A stretch of 64,000 bases of DNA. Origin: DASYDU01 sp050248495. Lineage in GTDB: Bacteria; Planctomycetota; Planctomycetia; Pirellulales; Lacipirellulaceae. Below the pieces are notes generated by a model that saw only the letters and a list, made by a program, of their open reading frames with translations, had not been told where the DNA came from and did no database searches. Each line of letters opens with the position of its first letter. Within the stretch, counting starts at the first letter, position 1. The translations under genes and the position numbers were made by a program. Below, piece after piece: positions 1 through 8,925 of the stretch. The stretch covers positions 1 to 64,000 of the forward strand of contig JBFWSG010000016.1 in the NCBI GenBank assembly GCA_050248495.1. Direction: 5' to 3'.

Positions 1-2
1 TT

Positions 3-830
3 AGTTCGTTTGAACCGTGCCGCGATGCGTTCGCAGACGGTCCCGGCACGTTGATGCAATGGGGATACGGCCCCGAGGTGCAGGGGGGCCCCGATCTCAG
101 CAAGCCGCTTGTCACGGACCGGCCCGACTTCACCGAGTCGAGCGTCACGGTCGGCATGGGCGTCGTGCAACTCGAATCGGGTTACACGTTTACTTACGAC
201 GACAGCGACGGCGACATCACCAAACAGCACTCGTATCCGGAGGCCCTGTTTCGCATCGGCATGTTTGCCGAGTGGTTCGAATTGCGGCTCGCCTGGAATT
301 ACGGCGAATCGGCAGAATCGACGTTTGGAGATAGGGTCACAAATCTAGAAGGGGCTGATGATTTGTATCTCGGCGCCAAAATCGGGCTCACACCGCAAAG
401 CGGCTGCCTTCCGGAAACAGGCATCATCCTCCAGGCGACCGTACCGACCGGGGCGGCCGCATTCACGGCCGGCGAAGTGCTGCCCGGCGTAAATTACGTC
501 TACGGCTGGGACGTGAACGACTTCTTCTCGGTCGGCGGCGGCACGCAAGCCAACCGCGCGTTGGACGACAACGGCGAAGATTTCTATGTCGAGTTTGCCC
601 AGTCGATCACCACCGGCTACGGCTGGACCGACAAATGGAGCAGCTACGCCGAATGGTTTATGTTTGCCCCCGCGGGCGCAGAGACCGCTCAGAATCAACA
701 GTACTTCGACTCGGGACTGACGTACTTGATCACAGACAACATCCAATGGGACATTCGCGCCGGCGTCGGCCTGAACGAGGCAGCCGACGACTTCTTTGCC
801 GGATCAGGTCTCTCGATCCGGATGTTCTAG
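3..830 (+). CDS. Outer-membrane transporter-like protein (5' end outside window)
   Basis: The frame is open to the left edge, so the true start and any signal peptide lie outside the window; a TTG at 51 and ATG at 54 are probably internal. The visible 275 residues alternate polar and aromatic residues in the way of a beta-barrel and end in Arg-Met-Phe, a C-terminal aromatic typical of outer-membrane proteins. The early stretch VTDRPDFTESS followed by a gap-rich barrel resembles the Phenol_MetA_deg/transporter family often annotated in planctomycetes. Ligand unknown. It converges with queD on the other strand. Confidence 0.72.
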   Translation, partial: SSFEPCRDAFADGPGTLMQWGYGPEVQGGPDLSKPLVTDRPDFTESSVTVGMGVVQLESGYTFTYDDSDGDITKQHSYPEALFRIGMFAEWFELRLAWNYGESAESTFGDRVTNLEGADDLYLGAKIGLTPQSGCLPETGIILQATVPTGAAAFTAGEVLPGVNYVYGWDVNDFFSVGGGTQANRALDDNGEDFYVEFAQSITTGYGWTDKWSSYAEWFMFAPAGAETAQNQQYFDSGLTYLITDNIQWDIRAGVGLNEAADDFFAGSGLSIRMF

Positions 831-858
831 CCGGACAGGACGCTGGTGGGTGCGACGT

Positions 859-1341
859 CTACTGGGGGCTCGCTGTCGCTCGACCCCAGCCACCCATCGC
901 GAGCGAGTCTTCGGAGTCGACGGATGCCTCGGCGAAGGATTCGTCGGTCTCCCAGATGACGACCTTGGTCGCGGTCACGCCGGTGCCCGCCAGCAATTGC
1001 GGGCAAACTTCGTTGAGCAGATAAATCGCCATGTTCTCGGCGGTCGGATTGTTCGGCAGCACGAAGAATTTGCACGGCTCAACCTGCTTGATCGCGCGGA
1101 TGCCGTTTTCATCGGCCTCGTTCAGCACGAAGCCATGGTCCCAGTGTTCGTCGAGCCAGCCCTTGAAGAGCCGTTTCAGGTCGGCGAAATCGATGACGCG
1201 GCCGACGTCGTCGGTCTCTTGCGCGGTGACATAGAAATCGGCCGTGTAGTTGTGGCCGTGGAAAAACTCGCACTTGCCGCCGTGCCGATGGAGCCGGTGC
1301 CCGGCGCAAAACTTGATCCGACGCATGATGGTCAGGGCCAT
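859..1341 (-). CDS. queD: 6-carboxytetrahydropterin synthase / 6-pyruvoyl-tetrahydropterin synthase family (QueD)
   Basis: 160 residues, the normal length for the family. It shows the zinc site pattern: His15 in CAGHRL, then HGHN with His28 and His30, and the catalytic Cys24 four residues before that motif. A later DHGFVLN stretch and PTAENMA also fit QueD. QueD converts 7,8-dihydroneopterin triphosphate to 6-carboxytetrahydropterin in queuosine/7-deazaguanine synthesis; a PTPS role cannot be excluded from sequence alone. An AGGA ribosome site lies about eight bases before the ATG. No other queuosine gene is nearby. Confidence 0.88.
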   Translation of the reverse strand: MALTIMRRIKFCAGHRLHRHGGKCEFFHGHNYTADFYVTAQETDDVGRVIDFADLKRLFKGWLDEHWDHGFVLNEADENGIRAIKQVEPCKFFVLPNNPTAENMAIYLLNEVCPQLLAGTGVTATKVVIWETDESFAEASVDSEDSLAMGGWGRATASPQ

Positions 1342-1720
1342 GAATATGTTCCTAGGACTGGTCGCCGAGGCAGAAGTTCCGCAGCATTCTCGGCGCGATC
1401 ATTTTATCCATTTTCGCACTGGCCCCCTGCTTTGGGAAGACGTGGGGCACGACGTGGCGCTCGCTCGTGCGCTGCTAACTTGTTGCGTGACATACGTTTC
1501 CAGTGGGTGTCGCGATAGTTTGCCGGAGAAATCGCCTGTCGATCGGTTCGATCGGCGAATTTTGGCCGATTTGCGCGAGTATTCTGCTCAGAGCTGACAC
1601 AGATTTGCCCATCTTGCAACTTGGCAGCCACCCCATCCTGTTGCCTGCGACCCAAGCGCGATAAATTAAGAATCGGAGAGTTGGATTCTCGCTAGCGCAT
1701 CTCTGGGGGAGCGTGCTGCC
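1342..1720. other. Intergenic region, 379 bp, between divergent genes
   Basis: No convincing gene on either strand. It must hold the promoters of queD (leftward) and of the small gene at 1721 (rightward). A possible but weak rightward promoter is TTGCCT at 1641 with an A/T-rich TAAATT at 1662 (spacer only 15). Antisense open frames that cross it are shadows with arginine-rich compositions. Confidence 0.4.
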
Positions 1721-1933
1721 ATGGTGCTTACCGAATCGATTGACGACCGTCGTGCCGCGATGCGGGAAAGCTCGGAGTACACCTTCGTGCAGCGCGACGA
1801 ATTCTGCCGCTTGATGCTCAGCACGCGGCGCTTGGTTCGGTCGGACGAGCCGCGGCTGAAAATGCGGGGCCTGATGGACCTCGACACCGGCGACCGCTTC
1901 CTCATCGAACAGGAAAAGCTGTTCGCCAAGTGA
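1721..1933 (+). CDS. Small hypothetical protein (70 aa)
   Basis: I do not recognise the family. The ATG is preceded by a strong GGGGGAG ribosome site about nine bases upstream, and the codon pattern resembles the neighbours. The product is charged and soluble-looking, without signal peptide or membrane segment; the C-terminal half (RGLMDLDTGDRFLIEQEKLF) looks like a short beta-rich fold with a conserved-looking LDTGDRFLI core. It lies 57 bp before the amidase gene in the same direction, so the two may be cotranscribed. Confidence 0.58.
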   Translation: MVLTESIDDRRAAMRESSEYTFVQRDEFCRLMLSTRRLVRSDEPRLKMRGLMDLDTGDRFLIEQEKLFAK

Positions 1934-1990
1934 GTGCGGCGCCCGCCGTGAAGGTCGCGCCCCGCCGTCTTTCGGGTCCGCAACGCTGCC

Positions 1991-3181
1991 ATGTCGCCCC
2001 CCGTTGCCATCGTCGACGACCGCCTCGGCGCGTTTGTCCGCGACACGCCGGTAGCGATCGACGGCGCTAGCAATGGGCCGCTCACCGGCCTCACATGCGG
2101 CATCAAAGACGCCTTCGACATCTGGGGCTATCCGACGGGCGTCGGCAATCCCGACTGGCTGCGGACCCATCCGCCGGCTTCTCACAATGCGGCGGCGGTC
2201 GATCTCGTACTGAACGCCGGCGCTAGCATCGTCGGCAAGACCCAGACCGACGAGCTGACCTACAGTTTGAACGGCGAGAATATTCACTACGGGACGCCGG
2301 TCAATCCGCACGCGCCCGGCCGGATACCCGGCGGATCATCCAGCGGGTCGGCGGTCGCGGTGGCCGGTGAGTTGGTCGATTTCGCCCTGGGCACCGATTG
2401 CGGCGGTTCCGTGCGAGCGCCGGCAAGCTTCTGCGGCATCTACGGGATGCGTCCCTCGCATGGCAGCGTTTCCGTCGATGGCGTGTTCCGCCTCGCGCCG
2501 AGCTTCGATACGGTCGGCTGGTTCGCCCGCGACGCGCGGCTGCTCGAACGCGTCGGGGAGGTCCTGCTCCCGAGAATTCATCCGGCTGCCAATTTCCGGC
2601 GAATCGTCGTCGCGTCGGATGCTTTCGCCTGGTGCGGAGCGGGCGTAACCGAGGCGCTACAGACTGGATTGAACGCGGTCACAGAACGGCTGAGTGACAC
2701 GGAAACGGCAATTGTCGCGCCGGGCGGGCTTTCGCATTGGTTTGAAGCGTTTCGGACGATCCAGGGCAGCGAAATTTGGCACGAGCTTGGCACGTGGATT
2801 CGGGCGACCAATCCTCAGCTTGCGCCGTCGATCCGCGAGCGATTGGAATGGACCGCGACGATTACAGCGGACGATGTGGCCGCTGCAAACCGAGTGCGCG
2901 CGGATGTTGCAGCGCGGATGAACGAGCGGCTCGCGGATGACGCCGTGTTGTGTCTGCCGACGACTCCCGACATCGCGCCGCTGGTGAATCTCCCGTCGGC
3001 GGCGCTGGCGGAGTTTCGCTCGCGGGCTTTGAGTTTGTTGTGCATTGCTGGACTGGCGCGATTGCCGCAGATCAATCTCCCTCTTGGGTCGCTCGAGGGC
3101 TGCCCGATCGGTCTGTCGATCGTGGGTCCACGCGGATCCGATCGGGAGCTGCTGGCCCTGGCAGCAAGTCTGACGGCATAG
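1991..3181 (+). CDS. Amidase signature family hydrolase
   Basis: 396 residues of the amidase signature family, which hydrolyses amide bonds with a Ser-cisSer-Lys triad. All three are visible: Lys39 in GIKDAFD, cis-Ser116 in GGSSSGS and nucleophile Ser140 in GTDCGGSVR, with the family spacing of 24 between the two serines. The length is short for GatA (about 480), and the region resembles indole-acetamide/AMI1 and AtzE-like enzymes more than the tRNA amidotransferase subunit. No signal peptide, so it is cytoplasmic. Substrate unknown. Confidence 0.88.
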   Translation: MSPPVAIVDDRLGAFVRDTPVAIDGASNGPLTGLTCGIKDAFDIWGYPTGVGNPDWLRTHPPASHNAAAVDLVLNAGASIVGKTQTDELTYSLNGENIHYGTPVNPHAPGRIPGGSSSGSAVAVAGELVDFALGTDCGGSVRAPASFCGIYGMRPSHGSVSVDGVFRLAPSFDTVGWFARDARLLERVGEVLLPRIHPAANFRRIVVASDAFAWCGAGVTEALQTGLNAVTERLSDTETAIVAPGGLSHWFEAFRTIQGSEIWHELGTWIRATNPQLAPSIRERLEWTATITADDVAAANRVRADVAARMNERLADDAVLCLPTTPDIAPLVNLPSAALAEFRSRALSLLCIAGLARLPQINLPLGSLEGCPIGLSIVGPRGSDRELLALAASLTA

Positions 3182-3330
3182 AAACGCCGGCCAGAGTTTT
3201 CAGCGATTTCTTGGATATTCGCTCTTCTGTTCTGCCCCTGTAACCAGCCTGGCCGTTTGCGCCACTAGCTATTTGGCGGGCCGTCGCATGCCAGGTTGCT
3301 GTCCCTTGGTCAATTCAATTGGAGATCATC

Positions 3331-3831
3331 ATGAAATTCGGAACGATTGGAATCTGCCTCGTCGCGGCGGTACTTGCCGGTGCGACCGGCGCGACTGGTC
3401 TTGCCGCTACCGGATCGCTGGGCGACGATGTGCCGGAAGCGCGGCCATTGCGGATGCTCGTGGGCGGTCAACTCGGTCGCCTGCTCACGCTGCGGTCGGA
3501 ATTGGACGTCACCGCGGAGCAGCGCGACAAGATTCGCGGCATCGTGAGGAGCCACAAGGCGGAGCTGGTTTCGGCGTTGCGGCCGATTGCCGAAAAGCGG
3601 CGGGCGCTCCGCGATGCGACGCTCGCCGAGAATGCGAACGACGCCGCGATCCGCGCTGCGGCCAATGAGCTAGGGAAGACAATCGGAGACGCTGCCGTAG
3701 TAGGGTCGAAGATCAAAGCGGAAGTCCGCACGGTGCTAACGCCCGAGCAACGCGAGAAGGTCGACCAGTTCCGCCAACAGTCGGAGTCGGCCGTCGACAA
3801 GTTTCTCGACCAGATTGCCGCGGGCAGTTGA
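3331..3831 (+). CDS. Periplasmic Spy/CnrX-like protein with LTxxQ motif
   Basis: The ATG at 3331 is preferred over the upstream TTG (3319) because GGAG sits seven bases before it and the product then begins with a clean signal peptide (MKFGTIGICLVAAVLAGATG). The exported part is all alpha-helical, with LDVTAEQRDKI and LTPEQREKV, the repeated LTxxQ-type motif of Spy/CpxP and CnrX proteins, and a four-helix hairpin size of about 140 residues. I see no obvious metal-binding His/Met/Cys cluster. It precedes an ECF sigma gene by 121 bp, suggesting a role as periplasmic sensor or chaperone of that stress system. Confidence 0.78.
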   Translation: MKFGTIGICLVAAVLAGATGATGLAATGSLGDDVPEARPLRMLVGGQLGRLLTLRSELDVTAEQRDKIRGIVRSHKAELVSALRPIAEKRRALRDATLAENANDAAIRAAANELGKTIGDAAVVGSKIKAEVRTVLTPEQREKVDQFRQQSESAVDKFLDQIAAGS

Positions 3832-3952
3832 TGTCGGCTGAAATATGACTGCGGCAGTACAATTTGCTGACGCATCCGCACTCGCGATTTCGCAGGTGCG
3901 GATGCCGCTGTTGATGAATAGACCTCAGGCAACCGCAAAGGAGCGACGACAA

Positions 3953-4510
3953 GTGTCCCGAGCGGACGAGGCAGTAGCGGCCGAGGTACAATCCGCGAAG
4001 CGGGGCAACGGCGAAGCGTACGCCCGCGTCATCCGCCACTATCAGCCGACGATCGCGCGTCGGATGGTGCGGTTCACACGTGATCCGCGCGTGCTCGAGG
4101 AGCTGGTGCACGACGTGTTCGTGGAAGCGTATTTTGCGCTCCGCGGCTACCGCGGCGACGCGCCGTTCGAACATTGGCTGCAGCGGATCGCAACGCGCGT
4201 CGGCTATCGGTATTGGACCGATTGCAATCGGCGGACGGCAAACGTCGACATCCACTTGCACGAACCGGAGGCTGCCGGCAACATCGCCGGTGCGGACGCC
4301 CGGGATGAGGTGGCGGTCGCCCTCGAACGACTCTCGCCGCGCGACCGGCTGGTGTTGACATTGCTCTACCTGGAGTCGCGTAGCGTCGCCGAAGCCGCTG
4401 ACCTGGCCGGGTGGTCGGAATCGATGGTCAAAGTGCAGGCGCACCGGGCGCGGAAGCGGCTGCGCGAATTGCTCGCTGCTGCCGACCAACCGCTCACGAA
4501 GGGGAAATGA
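3953..4510 (+). CDS. ECF-type RNA polymerase sigma factor
   Basis: Region 2 is visible as AYARVIRHYQPTIAR...LVHDVFVEAYFAL and region 4 as LSPRDRLVLTLLYLE followed by a helix-turn-helix ending VKVQAHRARKRLRELL. I chose the GTG at 3953 because AAAGGAG lies just upstream and the resulting 185 residues is the normal ECF size; the open frame extends to an ATG at 3845 that lacks a ribosome site. It directs RNA polymerase to stress promoters and is presumably held inactive by the membrane protein encoded next (1-bp gap). Confidence 0.88.
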   Translation: MSRADEAVAAEVQSAKRGNGEAYARVIRHYQPTIARRMVRFTRDPRVLEELVHDVFVEAYFALRGYRGDAPFEHWLQRIATRVGYRYWTDCNRRTANVDIHLHEPEAAGNIAGADARDEVAVALERLSPRDRLVLTLLYLESRSVAEAADLAGWSESMVKVQAHRARKRLRELLAAADQPLTKGK

Positions 4511-4511
4511 A

Positions 4512-4784
4512 ATGGACGAAATCAAGGCACTACGCGAGTACGCCGCGCGAACGGCCGCCGATGAGCCGCCGCCGATCGATGTGACCGACCGGGTGCTGGC
4601 TTCGATTCGTGCCGGGCGAGCGAGGCAGGATCGATTTTCAGCCGCGCTGCGTCCGCTAATGGCGGCCGCGGCGGCGAGCCTGCTCGTGGCTGCGACACTG
4701 AGCTTCGTCGCGCAGCAGGCGGTGGCCGAGCTGCACGATCCGCTGGTCTCTCTGTTCACGCCGTGGATGGTGACCCTGCAATGA
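4512..4784 (+). CDS. Small single-span membrane protein, probable anti-sigma factor
   Basis: 90 residues: a charged cytosolic N-terminal part (about 1-48), one transmembrane helix (PLMAAAAASLLVAATLSFVA, about 48-67) and a short periplasmic tail. It has the position and topology of small anti-sigma factors such as CnrY, beginning 1 bp after the sigma gene and overlapping the next gene by 4 bp (ATGA). No ZAS zinc motif is present. The anti-sigma role is inferred from context. Confidence 0.72.
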   Translation: MDEIKALREYAARTAADEPPPIDVTDRVLASIRAGRARQDRFSAALRPLMAAAAASLLVAATLSFVAQQAVAELHDPLVSLFTPWMVTLQ

Positions 4785-5230
4785 CCGATAACGATTCGAA
4801 CGACTCACTGGACGCCTTGCCGCGACAGGATGCGCCCCGCCGTCGCTGGCTAACGATCCTAATGGTGCTCGTGATTTTCCTGGCGGGCATGGCGAGCGGC
4901 GCGGCGGTCACCGTGGTCTATGCCGTCAATCGGCTGCAGTTTGCGATTCATCACCCCGAGACTGCGCCGCCGCGAATTGCGGCCGCCGTCGCACGACGGC
5001 TCGACCTGGACGCAGAGCAAGCGTCGCGGGTCGAAGCGATCCTTGCGGCACATCAGCAGGAAATCATGACCATCCGCCGGAAGTTTCAACCAGAAATCGT
5101 TGCGCAGCTGAATTCCGTGCGCGATGAAGTGGCGGGGGTGCTCGACGCGCCGCAACGCGCGAAGTGGACCGAGCTGTTTGCGAAGTTCAAGGAGCGCTGG
5201 CTGCCGCAGCCGCCGGCCGAGAAGCCATAG
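4781..5230 (+). CDS. Membrane-anchored Spy/CnrX-like periplasmic sensor
   Basis: The start at 4781 overlaps the previous stop as ATGA, indicating translational coupling. The product is an N-terminal cytosolic stub, one transmembrane helix (WLTILMVLVIFLAGMASGAAV, about 23-43) and a helical periplasmic domain with LDLDAEQASRVEAIL and LDAPQRAKWTELF, the two LTxxQ-like segments of the Spy/CnrX fold. This matches a membrane-bound sensor that binds the anti-sigma factor and releases the sigma factor on stress. The ligand is unknown; the only candidate metal residues are a His and a Met in AAHQQEIM. Confidence 0.75.
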   Translation: MTDNDSNDSLDALPRQDAPRRRWLTILMVLVIFLAGMASGAAVTVVYAVNRLQFAIHHPETAPPRIAAAVARRLDLDAEQASRVEAILAAHQQEIMTIRRKFQPEIVAQLNSVRDEVAGVLDAPQRAKWTELFAKFKERWLPQPPAEKP

Positions 5231-5238
5231 CTGGCGCG

Positions 5239-7737
5239 TCAGATAATTGCCAATGGGTTGCGACGCTCTTCCAGCGTGCCGCGGGTGACGCCCACGCGGT
5301 TCGACGCCTTGAGCCGTTGCCAAACCTGCTGACCGCTCGTGCGTCCGGCGAGCAGACTGCGGTAAAGTTCGATCAGCTCGCGGACATCGCTCGCCGAATC
5401 GGTAAGCAGCTCGACGCGGAAATCCCGGACACCGCGCGCCAACAACTGCGGCGCCGCTTCGGCGGCGCTCTGCGGCACCGCGTTGTAGAGCGTGTTGCGG
5501 CAGCCGACGTCGGCCGTGAGGACATGCTCCATGCCGATGCGGTCGCGGAGCTGCACCTGGTGGACGTCGCAGGGCCGGCCGCAGTTCGTTTTGTTGGTCC
5601 CCGGCGAAAGCACCGCGCAGAACACGCAGTGCTCCATGTGAAACATCGGCATGTGTTGGTGGATCACGACTTCGAGCCAGGCGGGCGGCGTCGCTTGAAG
5701 CAAATCCAGCAGCTGATCGCGATTGAGATCGTACGAAACCGTCACACGCCGGGCGCCAAGCGAACGGAGATAGTCGACGGTCCACTGGTTGGCGGCGTTG
5801 AGCGAAAAATCGCAAATGAACGGTATCTCGCGCTCGCGGCAATATTCAATGCCGGCGAGATTGCGGACCAGCCAACCGTCGGCGGCGTGCTTCGCCATTG
5901 CGTGAAAGATGCCCAGCTCATCCGGCTTCTGAATTCGCGGCGTGGCCAGGTAGAGCTCCACGCCGGCAGCGCGGGCGGCGGCAAACGCTGGTCGGTACTC
6001 GCGGATGTCGGCAAAATCGACCATCGCGCTGTCGCCCTTGCAGTCGATCACGGCATTGAGTTGCGCGAGTGAACGGCACAAGACTCGCAGCCGCGGCGTT
6101 GGTTCAGTCGGCGCATCCAACTGCGGTTCAACGAGCTTAGCTTCGCGACGCGAGCGAATGTCACGCGACGGGTGAGAGGCCGCGTTTGCCGTCAATTGCT
6201 CGATCATCGCGTGCCGCAGTTTGCCTAGCACGCTCAGCGGAATCATGGGCTCGCCGGTGATATCGGCCGATAAAGAGCGAAGCTCGTAAATGGTGTTTCC
6301 CAAGCGGCCGAGTTGCTCTGCCAGTGTTCTCTGCGTAAGCGGATGCCGCGTCGCGGCGGGGAGTACCTCCGGTGATTCGACGAGCGCGGTGGCACCGTTG
6401 GCCGCGCGGCCCTCGATCCGCAGATGACCACCGATTTCCGCGCTCACGGTCAAGTCGAGCGGCACACGCCGCTGTGGCTTCGTACTAGTGAACGACTTGC
6501 GCAGCCGCGACGTGAGCTGCGGATCGTCGGTCTTCCAGATTTGTTGGCCAACCGTGAGCCTTGAAAAATCGATCGCCCCGCGCCCGAACGTCAGCTCGAC
6601 CGACTTACCCCGCTGCTCGACGCCATAGACGCGGCCGCCTTGTTCCTCACCTTGCTCGCGGTTGCCGGAGAACACGATGCCGTCGCCTGGCGCGACGGGA
6701 ATCCGCGGCGTGACGAGCACGCGGTCGCCGCGAACGGCCTCGACTTCGCCCAAGAGGACGCCGCGCTTGGCGGAGCTAAGTCCCGGCACGAGCATTTTGT
6801 GGTCGCAGCCGCGGAGCCATCCCGGCGAAAAGCCGCGCGAGAACGAAAGCTCCATCTCGGTGACGTCCTGCGCCGTGAAGTCGAGTGGCCGCGCGGCGAC
6901 GGCGGCATCGATCGCCCGCCGGTAATGCTGTGTGATGTTGGCCACGTATTCCGGCGACTTCAATCGGCCTTCGATCTTGAACGACACGACGCCGGCGTCG
7001 ATCAGTTCGGGCACCACCGCGTAGGCCGCCAAGTCCTGTGGACTCAGCAGGTATTTCACATCGCCCAGCGGAACGTCTTCACCGTCGCAAACCAGGTCGT
7101 ATGGCAGGCGGCAGGCCTGGGCACATTGCCCGCGGTTGGCACTGCGGCCGCCGAGAGACTCGCTAGTGAGGCATTGACCCGAATACGCGACGCAAAGGGC
7201 GCCGTGAACGAACGCCTCAAGCTCGACATCGGTTTGCTGGTGGATCTTGCGGATCTCGTCGATCGAAAGCTCGCGGGCGAGGACCACGCGCTCGATGCCG
7301 AGTGCCGCGACGGCGTGAATGCATTCGGCGCTCGTGAGCGTCATCTGCGTCGAAGCGTGGATCGCGAGGTCGGGACTGATCGCACGGATCAGCCGCACGA
7401 GGCCCAAATCCTGCACGAGCACCGCATCGACGCGCGCTTCGGTGAGCCGGATCACCGTGCGCTCGACCTCGGCCAGTTCCGACGGAAACACGAGCGTGTT
7501 GAGCGTCACATAGCCACGGACGCCCCGCGTGTGGAGGTAGTCCATCACTTCGGCGAGCGAATCGAGATGCAAATTCGTCGCCCGCGCCCGCGCGTTGAAG
7601 CCACTTTCGAGGCCGAAGTAGACTGCGTCGGCGCCGTTTTCCACCGCCGCGGTGATGCACGTGCGATCGCCGGCGGGAGCCAATAGTTCCGGGCGTGTGC
7701 GAGGCGGCATATGGGACTGGTCGTCGGGCGAACTCAT
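5239..7737 (-). CDS. Peptidase U32 family protein (RlhA-like, long form)
   Basis: The product begins MSSPDDQSH and reads ELLAPAGD, AVYFGL, VQDLGL and the U32 signature with cysteines CVAYSGQC...GQCAQACRLPYD, then FKIEGRLKSPEYV; a DUF3656-like middle and a second cysteine cluster (CVFCAVL...CGRPCDVH) near the C terminus follow. At 832 residues it is longer than E. coli RlhA (about 650), as in other planctomycete and clostridial members. The family supports 23S rRNA C2501 hydroxylation and related tRNA hydroxylation, probably using an Fe-S cluster. An upstream GTG/ATG frame reaching 7914 would overlap the next gene and was not used. Confidence 0.85.
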   Translation of the reverse strand: MSSPDDQSHMPPRTRPELLAPAGDRTCITAAVENGADAVYFGLESGFNARARATNLHLDSLAEVMDYLHTRGVRGYVTLNTLVFPSELAEVERTVIRLTEARVDAVLVQDLGLVRLIRAISPDLAIHASTQMTLTSAECIHAVAALGIERVVLARELSIDEIRKIHQQTDVELEAFVHGALCVAYSGQCLTSESLGGRSANRGQCAQACRLPYDLVCDGEDVPLGDVKYLLSPQDLAAYAVVPELIDAGVVSFKIEGRLKSPEYVANITQHYRRAIDAAVAARPLDFTAQDVTEMELSFSRGFSPGWLRGCDHKMLVPGLSSAKRGVLLGEVEAVRGDRVLVTPRIPVAPGDGIVFSGNREQGEEQGGRVYGVEQRGKSVELTFGRGAIDFSRLTVGQQIWKTDDPQLTSRLRKSFTSTKPQRRVPLDLTVSAEIGGHLRIEGRAANGATALVESPEVLPAATRHPLTQRTLAEQLGRLGNTIYELRSLSADITGEPMIPLSVLGKLRHAMIEQLTANAASHPSRDIRSRREAKLVEPQLDAPTEPTPRLRVLCRSLAQLNAVIDCKGDSAMVDFADIREYRPAFAAARAAGVELYLATPRIQKPDELGIFHAMAKHAADGWLVRNLAGIEYCREREIPFICDFSLNAANQWTVDYLRSLGARRVTVSYDLNRDQLLDLLQATPPAWLEVVIHQHMPMFHMEHCVFCAVLSPGTNKTNCGRPCDVHQVQLRDRIGMEHVLTADVGCRNTLYNAVPQSAAEAAPQLLARGVRDFRVELLTDSASDVRELIELYRSLLAGRTSGQQVWQRLKASNRVGVTRGTLEERRNPLAII

Positions 7738-7793
7738 CCCAGTCAACATACCAGGGCGACCGGGGCGCTGCCTATCAACGGGATTTCGCAGCG

Positions 7794-8786
7794 TCAAACC
7801 GCCTTCCAGCCATACTTCACGTACTCGTGGTCGAAAGAGCCGTCGTCGTAGAGGTTGAGTACGGCGTAGCCTTCGTCGCAGTCCTTGTGGCGGCCGCCCC
7901 ACCAATTGCCGCAAACTGCGCCGTTGCAGAGATACGTCACGCCGTTGTAGTCGACGCGGTCGCAGAGGTGCAGGTGGCCGCTGAGGCAGAGTTTTACGTT
8001 GGAATGCTGGGCGAAGAGCTCTTTCAGTTTGAGGCAGTCGGTGTGCATCAGGGCGCGGCTGATCCGGAGGTCACTCTGGTCTTCCGTCGACCAGAGGAGG
8101 GCCGAGGCACTCAAGATCGGGATGTGCGAGAGGATCAGGACCGGCGTCGTCGCGGGCGTATCGCGGAGCGTCGCCGCGAGCCAGGCGAATTGTGCGTCAT
8201 CGAGCCGGCCGGTGTATCCGGCCTGACCTGCGGGCGGCTCGTGCACGCTGTCGAGCACGACGAACTGCCAGCCGGCCTGTGGAAACGTGTAGTAGCGATC
8301 TTCGATACCGAGCATCTCGGTCGCTCGGCGCTTGCCCCAGTTTGCCTCGCTGCCGGTCGTTTTGCTCGCGGGCTTATCCCAACCCCACACGTCGTGGTTG
8401 CCGATGCAGGAGCGAACCGGGATGGAGCAATCGGCCTTGAGCACTTTCGACCACAAGTCCCATTGCAGTTTGGTGCGGGCGTCGTCCGCGCCGAAGCTAT
8501 CCATCACATGGTCGCCGCCGGTGAGAATCAGGTCGGGCCGGTCGGTGAGTTGCTGCACGTGGTGCAGGCAGGCGGCCATCCCTTCGCCCGCGCGTTTTTC
8601 CGGCTGGACGTGGACGTCGGTGAGATGCGCGAGTCGGATTGCGCGCTTGCGCGAACTCGGCGGGGTCGCAGCCTCGACTTGTGCTGCGAACGTCGACGTC
8701 GACAAGGCGTTCCAAGCGATCGCGCCGGCCGCCATCGCACCGATCGTAGCCAGGGATTCTCGACGAGTAATTGGTACCATTTCCAT
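7794..8786 (-). CDS. Secreted calcineurin-like metallophosphoesterase (Tat signal)
   Basis: All metallophosphoesterase motifs are present: DVH, GGDH, GNHD, SHIP and GHLH. The N terminus ITRRESLATIGAMAAGAIAW carries a twin-arginine export signal, so the enzyme folds with its two metals before export. The ATG at 8786 has a GAGG site eight bases upstream; a longer frame to 8816 lacks one. Substrate unknown; such proteins hydrolyse phosphomonoesters, phosphodiesters or nucleotides. It is codirectional with the U32 gene, 56 bp apart. Confidence 0.87.
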   Translation of the reverse strand: MEMVPITRRESLATIGAMAAGAIAWNALSTSTFAAQVEAATPPSSRKRAIRLAHLTDVHVQPEKRAGEGMAACLHHVQQLTDRPDLILTGGDHVMDSFGADDARTKLQWDLWSKVLKADCSIPVRSCIGNHDVWGWDKPASKTTGSEANWGKRRATEMLGIEDRYYTFPQAGWQFVVLDSVHEPPAGQAGYTGRLDDAQFAWLAATLRDTPATTPVLILSHIPILSASALLWSTEDQSDLRISRALMHTDCLKLKELFAQHSNVKLCLSGHLHLCDRVDYNGVTYLCNGAVCGNWWGGRHKDCDEGYAVLNLYDDGSFDHEYVKYGWKAV

Positions 8787-8925
8787 CTGCGATACCTCAA
8801 GCGAACGCGAAGTCAACGGAAGGCTTCCAATATTGTCTGAATGGCCAACAGGCGGGTCAAGGAGCGTGCGTGAATACTCTGCGCGGGATCCATGTTAGAA
8901 TTCTGGGCGAGAGGAAGTCCGACCC

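Noticed and set aside
1475..2311. 278-residue minus-strand open frame across the small gene and the amidase start
   Set aside because: The amidase triad on the plus strand is unambiguous and this frame is Arg/Ala-rich without motifs.
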